A DNA stretch of 64,000 nucleotides from Sphingobium lactosutens (GCF_013393185.1 NZ_QJQX01000035.1:62001-126000); one strand, 5' to 3'; positions 30,792 through 39,817 are shown, counted from the first letter of the stretch. Made by a program: numbers and translations. The notes: a model not told the origin generated them from the sequence alone.

Positions 30792-31364
30792 ATGATCCGG
30801 TCCCTGTTTCTGGCGGTTCTCGTCCTGCTCTTCGCTGCGGAATCAGCCATGGCGGCTGACGCACCGAGCGCCGTCACGATCACATCTCCCGAGCCTTTGC
30901 CCGCCGCCCATGATCGCGCACGCCTGTTTCTGGGCGGCAGCATCGACATGGGCAAGGCGACCGACTGGCAGCGGGACATGATCGCCGCGCTGGCCGGCGA
31001 GCGGGTTGCGATCCTCAATCCCCGCCGTCCCGACTGGAACCCCGCGTGGAAACCCGAGGCGAGCGACCCCAATTTCCGCGAGCAGGTAGAATGGGAACTG
31101 GCCGCGCTCGACAGCGCGGACATCATCATCCTTTATTTCGCGCCGGGATCGCAAAGCCCGGTCAGCCTGCTCGAAATGGGACTGCACGCCCGGTCGGGCA
31201 AGCTCATCATCTTCTGCCCGGAAGGCTTCTGGCGGAAGGGCAATGTCGACATCACCGCGCAGCGCTATGGCGCAAAACAGGTGTCGTCCTTTGACGAATT
31301 GCTGGCCGAGGTCCGCGTGCGCATCGAAACGGTCAACGCGGCTTCAGCGTCGAAGCGGGATTAA
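30792..31364 (+). CDS. Exported nucleoside 2-deoxyribosyltransferase-like protein
   Basis: 190 residues. The core resembles the nucleoside 2-deoxyribosyltransferase-like fold: LFLGGSIDMGKATDWQ (residues 46-60), LNPRRPDWN, ADIIILYF (Asp110), and SLLEMGLHARSGKLIIFCP with Glu128 at the place of the catalytic nucleophile. Unusually, the N-terminus is a good Sec signal (MIRSLFLAVLVLLFAAESAM, cut near AMA-A), so the product should be periplasmic; known enzymes of this fold are cytosolic. The start is the only ATG supporting this. Tail-to-tail 4-bp overlap with a GIN-domain gene. Function uncertain. Confidence 0.72.
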   Translation: MIRSLFLAVLVLLFAAESAMAADAPSAVTITSPEPLPAAHDRARLFLGGSIDMGKATDWQRDMIAALAGERVAILNPRRPDWNPAWKPEASDPNFREQVEWELAALDSADIIILYFAPGSQSPVSLLEMGLHARSGKLIIFCPEGFWRKGNVDITAQRYGAKQVSSFDELLAEVRVRIETVNAASASKRD

Positions 31365-32098
31365 TAATTCGCCCCACCGCACAGGATATTGCCGGTGCCG
31401 CGATTGTCCACGGTGCAGGCAGGCTTGCCGCCGACCGTGACGTCGCCTGATCCGGTCGCAACGATCTTCGCATTCACGTCGGCGGTCAGGACGACGCTAC
31501 CCGGCCCGTCATTGACCACATTCGCCTGTCGCGCGCGAAGCGGTTCTGCGGCCACCGCGCCGGGACCGCTGACCCGCACATTGGCGATGCCTGCGCGGCC
31601 GGTCAGCGTCACCCGCCCGCCGCCGGACAAGGTCAGGTCCAGCCGGTCGAGTTGCACATCGTTCACGCTGACATCGCCATTGCCGGCGAGCGCTAGTTCG
31701 CCTTGCAGCCCCTTCATCCGATTGATGGCGATCGAGCCGCCGCCGTTCAGGACGACGCGGCCGACCATTTCGGTCGACAGGCGCAATGTCGCCGCTCCGG
31801 CGCTTTTCTCACCGGCGCGGGGCCTCTCCATGCTGACGATCAGAAGCCGGCCGGATACGTCGACCTTCAACCGGTCGAGCGCGCCCTGATCGCCTTCCGC
31901 CCGCGCGGACGTACCCCCGCCCGTGGTCAGCACCACAGTCACGGGCGCGTCCACGCGGATCGCGTCGAAGCTGGTGATGGTGAAGCCGCGCGTGGCCGCG
32001 CTCGCGGGCGCAGCCACGGCCAGTACTGCCGAGATTAGGCCTGCGGCGATCAGGGCGCGCAGCGCGCCTCGCCCGGTCCAACACCCTTGGTCGTGCAT
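31361..32098 (-). CDS. Head-GIN (DUF2807) domain protein, copy 1
   Basis: 245 residues with a signal peptide cut near PASA-A, then a DUF2807-type right-handed beta-solenoid: FDAIRVDAPVTVVLTTG, repeated short strands with SGxG and NGxGD motifs (LNGGGSIAINRM, LAGNGDVSVNDV, LSGGGRVTL, ATGSGDVTV). It is predicted to be periplasmic or surface-exposed; the role is unknown. It overlaps the preceding GIN gene by 49 bp, with AAGG five bases before its ATG, so the two are translationally linked. Confidence 0.85.
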   Translation of the reverse strand: MHDQGCWTGRGALRALIAAGLISAVLAVAAPASAATRGFTITSFDAIRVDAPVTVVLTTGGGTSARAEGDQGALDRLKVDVSGRLLIVSMERPRAGEKSAGAATLRLSTEMVGRVVLNGGGSIAINRMKGLQGELALAGNGDVSVNDVQLDRLDLTLSGGGRVTLTGRAGIANVRVSGPGAVAAEPLRARQANVVNDGPGSVVLTADVNAKIVATGSGDVTVGGKPACTVDNRGTGNILCGGANY

Positions 32099-32799
32099 TG
32101 CGCCTTACCCTTCACCGTCACGTCGCCCGGCCCCATGATGCTGATAGCGACCTTCCCGTCGGAGGCAAAGTCGATGTCGCCCGCACCCAAGATCGATACA
32201 TCGGCGTCGCCGACCTTCAGCGCTTCGCCATCGATATCGCCTGCGCCGGTGATGGACAGTTTCGCCGTATCGGCCGTGCCGGCGATCTTGATCGACCCTG
32301 CGCCAGTAATGTCGGTGGTCAGCGTCTTGAGCTTCACCGTGCCGATGCGGAAATCGCCCGCACCGGTCAGCGACAGGTCGAGACTGTCGCCTTCCGCCTT
32401 GTCCAGATCGAAATCGCCCGCGCCGGTCAGATCTGCGGATTTGATCGCGGGCATGGTGACATGGACGGTCGCACCCTTGTCGCCATCCTTGCGGCCCCAA
32501 CTCCAGTCGCCCTTGGATTTGCGGCCGATCACAAGCTTGCCGCCCTTCACCTGGATATCGAGGTCGGCGACCGACTTCGGATCGCCTTCCGCCTTGACCG
32601 AGAAGTCCTTGGCGATGGTGACGGCGACATTGTCCGGCCCGGTCGCCTCGATCGCGTCGAAATCCTTGAGCGTGGACCAATCCTGCGCGGTGCGCGCGAC
32701 TTCATCGGCAGCGGGCGATTCGCTGCTGCGCGAGCAGGCCGATGTCGACAGGGCCATGCCGGTCAGGACCAGCGCGAAAAGGGGAAGGGGACGAGGCAT
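32050..32799 (-). CDS. Head-GIN (DUF2807) domain lipoprotein, copy 2
   Basis: 249 residues. The lipobox is STSAC, giving a lipid anchor. The solenoid part repeats a TGAGD/LTGAGDFD unit at least five times (about residues 128-205), matching DUF2807 proteins that often carry an auto-transporter-adhesin-like name without experimental proof. The start at 32799 has GGAG in front; an ATG four codons earlier encodes that GGAG itself. It is divergent from the M28 peptidase gene across about 118 bp that contains a TGTATT-N8-AATACA dyad at 32814-32833. Confidence 0.87.
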   Translation of the reverse strand: MPRPLPLFALVLTGMALSTSACSRSSESPAADEVARTAQDWSTLKDFDAIEATGPDNVAVTIAKDFSVKAEGDPKSVADLDIQVKGGKLVIGRKSKGDWSWGRKDGDKGATVHVTMPAIKSADLTGAGDFDLDKAEGDSLDLSLTGAGDFRIGTVKLKTLTTDITGAGSIKIAGTADTAKLSITGAGDIDGEALKVGDADVSILGAGDIDFASDGKVAISIMGPGDVTVKGKAQCTTKGVGPGEARCAP

Positions 32800-32813
32800 C
32801 GCAATCTCCATAC

Positions 32814-32833
32814 TGTATTGTCTTTATAATACA
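32814..32833. promoter_or_regulatory. Dyad in the GIN / M28 divergent promoter region
   Basis: TGTATT and AATACA are separated by 8 bp; a consensus TATAAT (32826-32831) overlaps the site on the + strand. It could serve the M28 gene and, on the other strand, the GIN pair, but no -35 element is obvious. Confidence 0.3.
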
Positions 32834-32917
32834 CAACAAGATGGCGGTTCCAAGCCTCTTGTTCGTCGCAACATTCTGAACAAGATAATATGTTGAAATC
32901 GCGGAGTCTCCCCACCA

Positions 32918-34507
32918 ATGCGCCTGTCCCACATCGCTCTTCCGCTTTTGTCGCTGATCGCTGCCACCGCCGTTCGGGCGGAGACGAACCAGGAGAAGGG
33001 CGCACGCTGGTGGGCGCATGTGCAGGCGATCGCCAATGACGGGATGGAAGGGCGCGGCACCGGTACGCCGGGCTATGACCGCGCGGCGGACTATGTGATC
33101 GGCCAAATGAAGGCGTTGGGCCTCAAGCCGATGGGCGTGGACGGCTACAAGCAGCCGGTCGCTTTCGTCGAGCAGGTCGTGCTGTCCGACCAGAGCAGCG
33201 CCGCGCTGGTCGGCGCCAAGGGGGAAACGGCGCTGTCCGTGCCGGGCGACCTGATCTTTTCCGGCAGCGGCGGCCCGGCGCCCGAAGCGATCGATGCACC
33301 CATGGTCTTTGCCGGCTATGGCCTGCATCTGCCTGAAGCGGGGCATGACGATTTTGCCGGCCTCGACCTCAAGGGTAAGATCGTCGTCGTGCTGTCGGGT
33401 GGGCCGGCCACCATTTCCGGCGCCCTCAAGTCGCATGCGCGTTCGGAACGCGCCCACTGGCTGGCGGAGCAGGGGGCGCTCGGCCTCATCACGCTGGTGA
33501 CGCCCAAGCAGGTGGAAATTCCCTGGGGTCGTCGGGTGGCGCTCGCCAGCGCGCCGGCCCTCTATTATGCGGACAACAGCCTGCGCGAAACGCAGGCGCC
33601 GTTCCTGGGCGCGCAACTCGATCCGGCCAAATCGGCGATGTTCTTTGAAGGCACAGGCAAGGATTTCAACGCGATCGCCGCTGCTGCCGACGCGTCCGCG
33701 CCCGTCGCCAGTTTCCCGCTCGCACTGCGGCTCAGGGCGAAGGTCGCCGCGCGCCGCCGTGATCTGTCGTCGCCGAACCTTGTCGGCATGATGCCCGGCA
33801 GCGACCCGAAGCTGCGTGGCGAATATGTCGTCCTGTCCGCCCATCTCGACGGCTATGGCATCGGCACGCCGATCAAGGGCGACGCCATTTATAATGGCGC
33901 GTTCGACAATGCCTCGGGCGTCGCCAGCCTGCTGGAAATCGCCCGCACGCTGACGACCGGAAAGGACAAGCCGAAAAGGTCGATCCTTTTCACTTTCGTC
34001 ACGGCGGAGGAAAAGGGGCTGCTGGGCGCCCGCTATTTCGCCCGCCGGCCGACCGTGCCGCAAAAGGCGATCGTCGCCGACCTCAATTTCGATATGGCGC
34101 TGCCCATCTTCCCGCTGACCGCCGTCACCCCGATCGGCTATGACCAGAGTTCGCTGGGGCAGGATGCGGCGGCGGTGAGCGCGGCCATGAACCTGCCGAT
34201 CACGCCCGATCCCTTCCCGGATCGCAACGTCTTCATCCGTTCCGATCAATATGCCTTCATCCGCGAAGGCATTCCCGCACTCTTCTTCAAATATGGATTC
34301 AAGGCCGGCACGCCCGAAGCCGAAACGGAAAAGGCCTGGCGGGCGAACCTCTACCACTCGCCCTTCGACGATTTGAACCAGCCGGTGATGCCGGCCGAGA
34401 CGGCTAAGCTGAACGATTATGTGACGGCGGTGACACTGCGCGTCGCCAACAGCCCCGCGCGCCCGCGCTGGAATGATGACAGCTTCTTCCGCCGATTTGC
34501 GGAATAA
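32918..34507 (+). CDS. Secreted M28 family zinc aminopeptidase
   Basis: 529 residues with a signal peptide ending near VRA-E. A PA-like insert (about residues 110-200, with the FAGYGLHLPEAGHDDFAGLD pattern) precedes the M28 zinc domain: AHLDGYG (first His and Asp nearby), AFDNASGVASLLEIA (bridging Asp), TAEEKGLLGARYFA (catalytic Glu and zinc Glu) and a late H in LYHSPFDDL. It is expected to release N-terminal amino acids in the periplasm. The hemB start lies 85 bp downstream on the same strand. Confidence 0.93.
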   Translation: MRLSHIALPLLSLIAATAVRAETNQEKGARWWAHVQAIANDGMEGRGTGTPGYDRAADYVIGQMKALGLKPMGVDGYKQPVAFVEQVVLSDQSSAALVGAKGETALSVPGDLIFSGSGGPAPEAIDAPMVFAGYGLHLPEAGHDDFAGLDLKGKIVVVLSGGPATISGALKSHARSERAHWLAEQGALGLITLVTPKQVEIPWGRRVALASAPALYYADNSLRETQAPFLGAQLDPAKSAMFFEGTGKDFNAIAAAADASAPVASFPLALRLRAKVAARRRDLSSPNLVGMMPGSDPKLRGEYVVLSAHLDGYGIGTPIKGDAIYNGAFDNASGVASLLEIARTLTTGKDKPKRSILFTFVTAEEKGLLGARYFARRPTVPQKAIVADLNFDMALPIFPLTAVTPIGYDQSSLGQDAAAVSAAMNLPITPDPFPDRNVFIRSDQYAFIREGIPALFFKYGFKAGTPEAETEKAWRANLYHSPFDDLNQPVMPAETAKLNDYVTAVTLRVANSPARPRWNDDSFFRRFAE

Positions 34508-34592
34508 CGGCGGGCGAAGGGCGCGTTGTTTCAGCCGGTTGGGACAATGTGCCCCGCTTGATCCTCTCGATCCTCCGGCCTACACCCTGCGC

Positions 34593-35588
34593 ATGACCTA
34601 TGCCCCCTATCCGGCGCTGCGCATGCGCCGCACTCGCGCCGCGGCCTGGAGCCGGGCGATGCACGCCGAAAACCGCCTGTCGCCCAGTGACCTGATCTGG
34701 CCGCTCTTCGTTACCGAAGGCGATGGTGTCGAGGAGCCGATCGCCGCGCTTCCCGACGTGTCGCGCTGGTCGGTGGACCTGATGGCCGCGCGGGCGAAGG
34801 AAGCACGCGACGCGGGTATCCCTTGTCTCGCCCTCTTCCCCAACACCCAGGCCGACCGGCGCAGCGACGACGGTGCCGAAGCGCTCAATCCCGACAATCT
34901 GATGTGCCGGGCGATCCGGGCGATCAAGGATGCCGTTCCCGATATCGGCATCCTGACCGATGTGGCACTCGACCCTTATACCGCCCATGGACAGGACGGA
35001 CTGCTCGACGAGACGGGCTATGTCGTCAATGACGCCACGATCGACGTGCTGATCGGCCAATCGCTCAACCAGGCGGCGGCCGGCGCGGACATCATCGCGC
35101 CGAGTGACATGATGGACGGCCGCGTCGGTGCGATCCGCGAGGCGCTGGAGGAAACCGGCCACGCCAATGTGCAGATCATGGCCTATGCCGCCAAATATGC
35201 GAGCGCCTTCTACGGACCGTTCCGCGATGCGGTCAGTTCACGCGGGCTGCTGAAGGGCGACAAGAAAAATTACCAGATGGACCCCGCCAATGGCGAGGAA
35301 GCGCTGCGGGAGGTCGCCCTCGATCTCGCTGAAGGCGCCGACAGCGTGATGGTAAAGCCGGGGCTGCCCTATCTCGACATCGTGGCGCGCGTGCGCGACC
35401 GCTTCGCCGTGCCGGTCTTCGCCTATCAGGTGTCGGGCGAATATGCGATGCTGGAACATGCGGCAGCAGCGGGCGCCGGAGATCGCGACGCGCTCGTCCT
35501 CGAAACGCTGATGGCCTTCAAGCGCGCAGGCTGTTCGGGCGTGCTGACCTATCACGCCCTCCACGCGGCAAGGCTGCTCGGAGCTTGA
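34593..35588 (+). CDS. hemB: Delta-aminolevulinic acid dehydratase (porphobilinogen synthase)
   Basis: 331 residues. It condenses two 5-aminolevulinate molecules to porphobilinogen for haem. The catalytic lysines are Lys201 (YAAKYASAFYGPF) and Lys255 (MVKPGLPYLD). The metal region reads TDVALDPYTAHGQDG, with Asp where zinc-type enzymes have Cys, so it belongs to the Mg-dependent group known from Pseudomonas. The ATG at 34593 gives the usual length. The next gene overlaps the stop by one base. Confidence 0.97.
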   Translation: MTYAPYPALRMRRTRAAAWSRAMHAENRLSPSDLIWPLFVTEGDGVEEPIAALPDVSRWSVDLMAARAKEARDAGIPCLALFPNTQADRRSDDGAEALNPDNLMCRAIRAIKDAVPDIGILTDVALDPYTAHGQDGLLDETGYVVNDATIDVLIGQSLNQAAAGADIIAPSDMMDGRVGAIREALEETGHANVQIMAYAAKYASAFYGPFRDAVSSRGLLKGDKKNYQMDPANGEEALREVALDLAEGADSVMVKPGLPYLDIVARVRDRFAVPVFAYQVSGEYAMLEHAAAAGAGDRDALVLETLMAFKRAGCSGVLTYHALHAARLLGA

Positions 35589-37807
35589 TGCGGATAGGCC
35601 AAATCCACTTGAAAACGCGCCCACGCTTCGTCCTCACGATCTGCGCGGGCTCATTCCTCCTTTTCCTTGTCCAGCCGATGATCGCCCGCATGGCGCTGCC
35701 GCGCCTGGGCGGTGCGCCATCGGTATGGAACTCGGCGATGCTCGTCTATCAGGCGCTGCTGCTTGCCGGCTACGCTTATGCCCATCTGCTGGGGCGCTTG
35801 CCTGCGCGTCGACAGGCGATGATCCATCTGGGTCTGTTCCTGTTTTCCGCCATATTCCTGCCGATCGGTCTGGCCGGTTGGCAGCCGCCGCCGAATATCG
35901 AGCCGGCCTTCTGGGTACTCTGGCTGCTGGGCGCGTCGATCGGCCCGCTCTTTTTCGTGGTGGCTGCACAGGCGCCGCTGCTCCAGCGCTGGTTCGCCAT
36001 AGCCGACGGCGGCGATCCCTATCCGCTCTATGCCGCGTCCAACCTCGGCAGCTTCGCCGGGCTGATCGCCTATCCGATGCTGGTGGAGCCACTTCTGACG
36101 CTCAAGGTACAGAGCATTCTCTGGTCGCTCAGCTACGGCGCACTTTTCTTTCTCGTTTATGCCAGCGCCCGCCGCCTGCCACCGGACGGTGCGGCAACGG
36201 TGAAAGCGGAAGATGCATCGCCGCCGCCAAACTTGCGGAGAATGCTGCACTGGACCGTGCTGGCGGCGGTGCCGTCCGGCCTGATGCTGGCGACGAGCCT
36301 ATATCTCACCACCGATATCGTTGCGATGCCGCTACTCTGGGTGCTGCCGCTAGGGCTGTATCTGCTCAGCTTCAGCATCGCCTTTGCCAGCAGACGCGGA
36401 GCGGCGAGGCTTTGCACCTTGATCGCGCCGATCCTGCTGTTGATCGGCGCCTGCATCGCATTCACCGGAGGCGTATATTTCCCGGTCTTCGTTGCGCTGG
36501 GCATATTGGCGGTGCTGTTTGTAACGGCGACCGCGCTCCATGCCCGTCTTTACGATCTGCGTCCGGCTCCTGTCCATCTGACGCGCTTTTATCTGGTGAT
36601 GTCGGTCGGTGGCATGATCGGCGGTCTGTTTTGCGCTCTGATCGCGCCGCTGATCTTCGACTGGACCTACGAGTATCCGATCCTTCTGGTCGCTGCCGTG
36701 TTGCTGCTCCCGCCGCGCGAGCCGTTCCTGCGCCTGCCGCGCCTGTTGTGGGAGGATCCGCGCCACCGTGCCTGGCTGGGCGCGCTGATGCTGATCGCCG
36801 GTCTGCTGCTGTCGGTGATCGGCGGCGGGGTCCTGGTGCCCGAATGGAAGTCGCCTATGCTCAAGACGATCAGCTTCCTGGCGATCATTGCCATGGGGGT
36901 CATGGCGCTCGGCCATCGGTTGCTGACGGCGGGGATGCTGCTCTATCTGATGCTCTGCCTTAGCGGTTGGGACAAATTGTCGCAGTCGGTGTCGGGTTTG
37001 CTTACGCGCAGCTATTTCGGCGTCTATGGCGTGGCCGACCGGAATATGTCGGAACGTATCCTGTTCCACGGCACGACGCTGCACGGCATCCAGGATCGCA
37101 GGCCCGGACGAGAGCGCAATCCCACAAGCTATTATGCGCCGGAGTCGGGCGTCGGGCTGGCTTTGCGCCATGCACCGGACCTGTTCGGTGGCCGCGCGCG
37201 TATCGACGTGGTCGGTCTCGGCGCTGGAACGCTCGCCTGCTATATCCGTCCCGGCCAGACGTGGCGCTTTTATGAGATCGATCCAGCCATGGCGGCGATT
37301 GCGCGCAATCCGGCCGACTTCACCTTCTTGTCGCGGTGCCAGCCCCATGCTGACATCGTGATCGGTGACGCGCGCATGACGCTGGCGCGGCAACCGGCGG
37401 GTGGCGCCGACCTGCTGGTGATCGATGCCTTTTCTTCCGATGCCATCCCGATGCACCTGCTGACGCGCGAAGCGCTGGACATCTATGCCCGTCGGCTGGC
37501 GCCCGATGGGCTGCTGCTGATCCATATTTCCAACCGCTATCTCGATCTGCGCCCGGTGCTGGCGGCCGGGGCGAAGGCGGGGGGCTGGCAGGCGCAGTTG
37601 CGCAATTATATGCCGAACAAGCGGGATGATGGTCGCCACTATACGGCGTCGGTCTGGGTTGTCTTGTCGCGCGATCGGGCGCAACTGGGCCGACTGACCG
37701 CATTGACCGGTGCGCAAGGGTGGAAAGCCTTGCCTGTCAGATCAGGCTTTACGGCCTGGTCGGATGACCATGCCAGCATCCTGCCGATCCTGAAGATCAG
37801 ACCATAA
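35588..37807 (+). CDS. Fused MFS-like membrane / spermidine synthase-like protein
   Basis: 739 residues. The first 480 or so contain about 12-14 membrane helices in the pattern of the SpeE-linked membrane family (FVLTICAGSFLLFLVQPMIARMALPRLGGAPSVWN, YAASNLGSFAGLIAYP). The C-terminal part, from about residue 500, is a Rossmann methyltransferase-like domain resembling spermidine synthase (IDVVGLGAGTLACYIRPGQTWRFYEIDPAMA; DLLVIDAFSSDAIPMHLLT). Substrate and true activity are not established in this family. The ATG overlaps the hemB TGA, so coupling is tight. Confidence 0.88.
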   Translation: MRIGQIHLKTRPRFVLTICAGSFLLFLVQPMIARMALPRLGGAPSVWNSAMLVYQALLLAGYAYAHLLGRLPARRQAMIHLGLFLFSAIFLPIGLAGWQPPPNIEPAFWVLWLLGASIGPLFFVVAAQAPLLQRWFAIADGGDPYPLYAASNLGSFAGLIAYPMLVEPLLTLKVQSILWSLSYGALFFLVYASARRLPPDGAATVKAEDASPPPNLRRMLHWTVLAAVPSGLMLATSLYLTTDIVAMPLLWVLPLGLYLLSFSIAFASRRGAARLCTLIAPILLLIGACIAFTGGVYFPVFVALGILAVLFVTATALHARLYDLRPAPVHLTRFYLVMSVGGMIGGLFCALIAPLIFDWTYEYPILLVAAVLLLPPREPFLRLPRLLWEDPRHRAWLGALMLIAGLLLSVIGGGVLVPEWKSPMLKTISFLAIIAMGVMALGHRLLTAGMLLYLMLCLSGWDKLSQSVSGLLTRSYFGVYGVADRNMSERILFHGTTLHGIQDRRPGRERNPTSYYAPESGVGLALRHAPDLFGGRARIDVVGLGAGTLACYIRPGQTWRFYEIDPAMAAIARNPADFTFLSRCQPHADIVIGDARMTLARQPAGGADLLVIDAFSSDAIPMHLLTREALDIYARRLAPDGLLLIHISNRYLDLRPVLAAGAKAGGWQAQLRNYMPNKRDDGRHYTASVWVVLSRDRAQLGRLTALTGAQGWKALPVRSGFTAWSDDHASILPILKIRP

Positions 37808-37819
37808 GAGGAGAGTCCC

Positions 37820-38422
37820 ATGTCCCCTGAAGCTTATCCCCCCGAAGCACATCCCGACGTCAGCATCATTCCCTTTGGCGGCAAGACACCCGTCATCCAT
37901 CCCAGCGCCTTCATCGCGCCGGGGTGCCGGATCATCGGCGATGTGGAGATCGGTGAGGATGCCAGCATCTGGTATAATTGTGTGATCCGGGGCGACGTGA
38001 ACCGGGTGCGGATCGGCGCGCGGACCAATGTGCAGGACGGCACCGTCATCCATTGCGACAGCCCCGGCGATCGCGCCGACGGGCGCCCGGCCGAAGGTTG
38101 GGCGGCGATAATCGGGGAAGATGTGCTCATCGGTCATATGGCGATGATCCATGGCTGCGTGCTGGAGGATCGCGCCTTCGTCGGCCTTGGCGCGATCGTC
38201 ATGAGCGGCTGCGTCGTGGAAAGCGATGCGATGCTCGCCGCGGGCGCGCTGCTGTCGCCGGGCAAGCGGCTGCTGCACCGCCAGCTTTGGGCTGGCCGCC
38301 CCGCGAAACATATGCGCGATCTGAGCGACGCTGCGCTGATCGACATGCGCGAAGGCGTCGAACATTATGTCCACAATGCCAAGGCGCACAAGGGTGCAGT
38401 CAAGGCCGTCGCGGAGAAATAA
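37820..38422 (+). CDS. Gamma-class carbonic anhydrase family protein
   Basis: 200 residues of left-handed beta-helix hexapeptide repeats (IIGDVEIGEDASIWYNCVIRGD in pattern). The three zinc His residues of the gamma class align as His78 (TVIHCD), His106 (LIGHMA) and His111 (MIHGC). It is probably a trimer that hydrates CO2 or is a related acyl-carrier-like homologue. AGGAGAG precedes the ATG. It is on the same strand as the fusion gene, 12 bp downstream. Confidence 0.93.
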   Translation: MSPEAYPPEAHPDVSIIPFGGKTPVIHPSAFIAPGCRIIGDVEIGEDASIWYNCVIRGDVNRVRIGARTNVQDGTVIHCDSPGDRADGRPAEGWAAIIGEDVLIGHMAMIHGCVLEDRAFVGLGAIVMSGCVVESDAMLAAGALLSPGKRLLHRQLWAGRPAKHMRDLSDAALIDMREGVEHYVHNAKAHKGAVKAVAEK

Positions 38423-38432
38423 TCCGGGGGGA

Positions 38433-38945
38433 TCAGGGCTGCGGCAGGCGGCCCTTCATCGCGTCAATCCGGTCATTCTGCTGGTCGACCAGCGCCAGCG
38501 TGGCGCTGCGGGCGGCGTCGATATCCTCCAGCCCGCCGCGCGCCTTGCCGTCGGCGACCTGATTGCTGCGTTCGACATAGAGGGTGTCGAGGCTGGCGAG
38601 CGCTGACACGCTGTCGTTGCGCGCCGATTCCAGTTCGCTGATCGCGACCTGCGCCGTTACCCATGCGTCGCTGGATACCGCGGAGCCCGATGCGGCCTTT
38701 ACCGCCTTGTCCGCCCTGGCATAGGCGGTGTCGAACGCGGTCGCGCCCTTGTCCGCCTGCGCGACATGGCGGGCGATTTCGGCCGATAGCTGCGGATCGG
38801 CGGCCACCGGCGCGGCGGCTGGACTGACCTCCGCCATGGGTGCGCCCTCCACCGCACGCTTGGCGAGCGAGGGATAGGTTTGCGGCGCTCCGGCACAGCC
38901 GAAGAGCATCAGGGCCAGGGCGGCGAAAAGGCGGCGCGGAGTCAT
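38433..38945 (-). CDS. Hypothetical lipoprotein
   Basis: 170 residues beginning MTPRRLFAALALMLFGCAGAP with lipobox LFGC (Cys17). The mature part is Ala-rich and mostly helical, with heptad-like spacing consistent with a coiled coil (about residues 55-160). No known family recognised. The next ATG upstream (38954) is an alternative start. The two 56-bp direct repeats lie directly upstream of it. Confidence 0.75.
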   Translation of the reverse strand: MTPRRLFAALALMLFGCAGAPQTYPSLAKRAVEGAPMAEVSPAAAPVAADPQLSAEIARHVAQADKGATAFDTAYARADKAVKAASGSAVSSDAWVTAQVAISELESARNDSVSALASLDTLYVERSNQVADGKARGGLEDIDAARSATLALVDQQNDRIDAMKGRLPQP

Positions 38946-38957
38946 GATCTGCATCTA

Positions 38958-39069
38958 GAGTGATTTTGAGTGAAATGGAACATTTCACGGCTCGGAAATC
39001 ACGGAAAACAAACGAGTGATTTCGAATGAAATGGAACATTTCATGGCTGGGAAATCACGGAAAACAAAT
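38958..39069. repeat. Two tandem 56-bp direct repeats with internal hairpins
   Basis: Copies 38958-39013 and 39014-39069 match at all but a handful of positions. Each holds a nested palindrome: GTGATTT at one end with AAATCAC near the other, and TGAAATG-GAA-CATTTCA in the middle. The pair lies between the eda stop and the lipoprotein start on the minus strand. Confidence 0.85.
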
Positions 39070-39120
39070 GCTCTCGGCGAGCGGGGCATAGGGCGCAATG
39101 GCCCCTGTCCCGTCACCGGA

Positions 39121-39738
39121 TCAGCGCGGGAGCGCCGCCGCTTCGCGCGCGAGCGCTTCGATCTTCACCGGGTCGACCGGTCCCTTGGGCACGATCCAGC
39201 TGCCGCCGACGCACTTGATGAAGGGCTGGGCGAGCCATTCGGGCGCGCTCTGTGCGGTGATGCCGCCGGTCGGGCAGAAACGAGCTTCGTAGAGCGGCGC
39301 GGCCAGCGCCTTGAGTGCAGGCAGGCCGCCGGAGGTTTCGGCCGGGAAGAATTTGAAATGGGTCAGCCCCATGTCCAGCCCGCGCATGATGTCGCCGGCG
39401 GTCGCCGTGCCCGGCAGGAAGGGCATCCCCGCCTCGATCGCCGCCTTGCCGAGCGGTTCGGTCAGGCCGGGGCTGACGGCGAAGCGGGCGCCCGCTTTCA
39501 TGGCGGCTTCAAGTTGCTTCGGGTTCAGCACCGTACCCGCGCCCACGACCGCGCCTTCGACCTTCGCCATTTCGCGGATCACATCCAGCGCGGCGGGTGT
39601 GCGCAGCGTCACTTCGAGCGCCGGCAGGCCGCCCGCAACCAGCGCTTTCGCGATCGGCAGCGCATCTTCGACATTCTCGACCACCAGCACCGGGATAACC
39701 GGGGCCAGTTCCATTACCTGGGCTACGGTCAGGCTCAT
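39121..39738 (-). CDS. eda: KDPG aldolase (2-dehydro-3-deoxyphosphogluconate aldolase)
   Basis: 205 residues of a class I aldolase TIM barrel. Glu42 (LEVTLRT) and the Schiff-base Lys129 (THFKFFPAE) are present. It cleaves KDPG to pyruvate and glyceraldehyde 3-phosphate, the last step of the Entner-Doudoroff route. AAGGAG lies eight bases before the ATG. It is the last gene of a minus-strand cluster zwf-edd-glk-eda that holds all pathway-specific steps except the lactonase. Confidence 0.97.
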   Translation of the reverse strand: MSLTVAQVMELAPVIPVLVVENVEDALPIAKALVAGGLPALEVTLRTPAALDVIREMAKVEGAVVGAGTVLNPKQLEAAMKAGARFAVSPGLTEPLGKAAIEAGMPFLPGTATAGDIMRGLDMGLTHFKFFPAETSGGLPALKALAAPLYEARFCPTGGITAQSAPEWLAQPFIKCVGGSWIVPKGPVDPVKIEALAREAAALPR

Positions 39739-39817
39739 TCTTAACTCTCCTTATGAGCGTTTTCGAAGCGGATGCTCGCATCCACTGGAAACAATATGGT
39801 TGGGGGGGGGATCGCGA

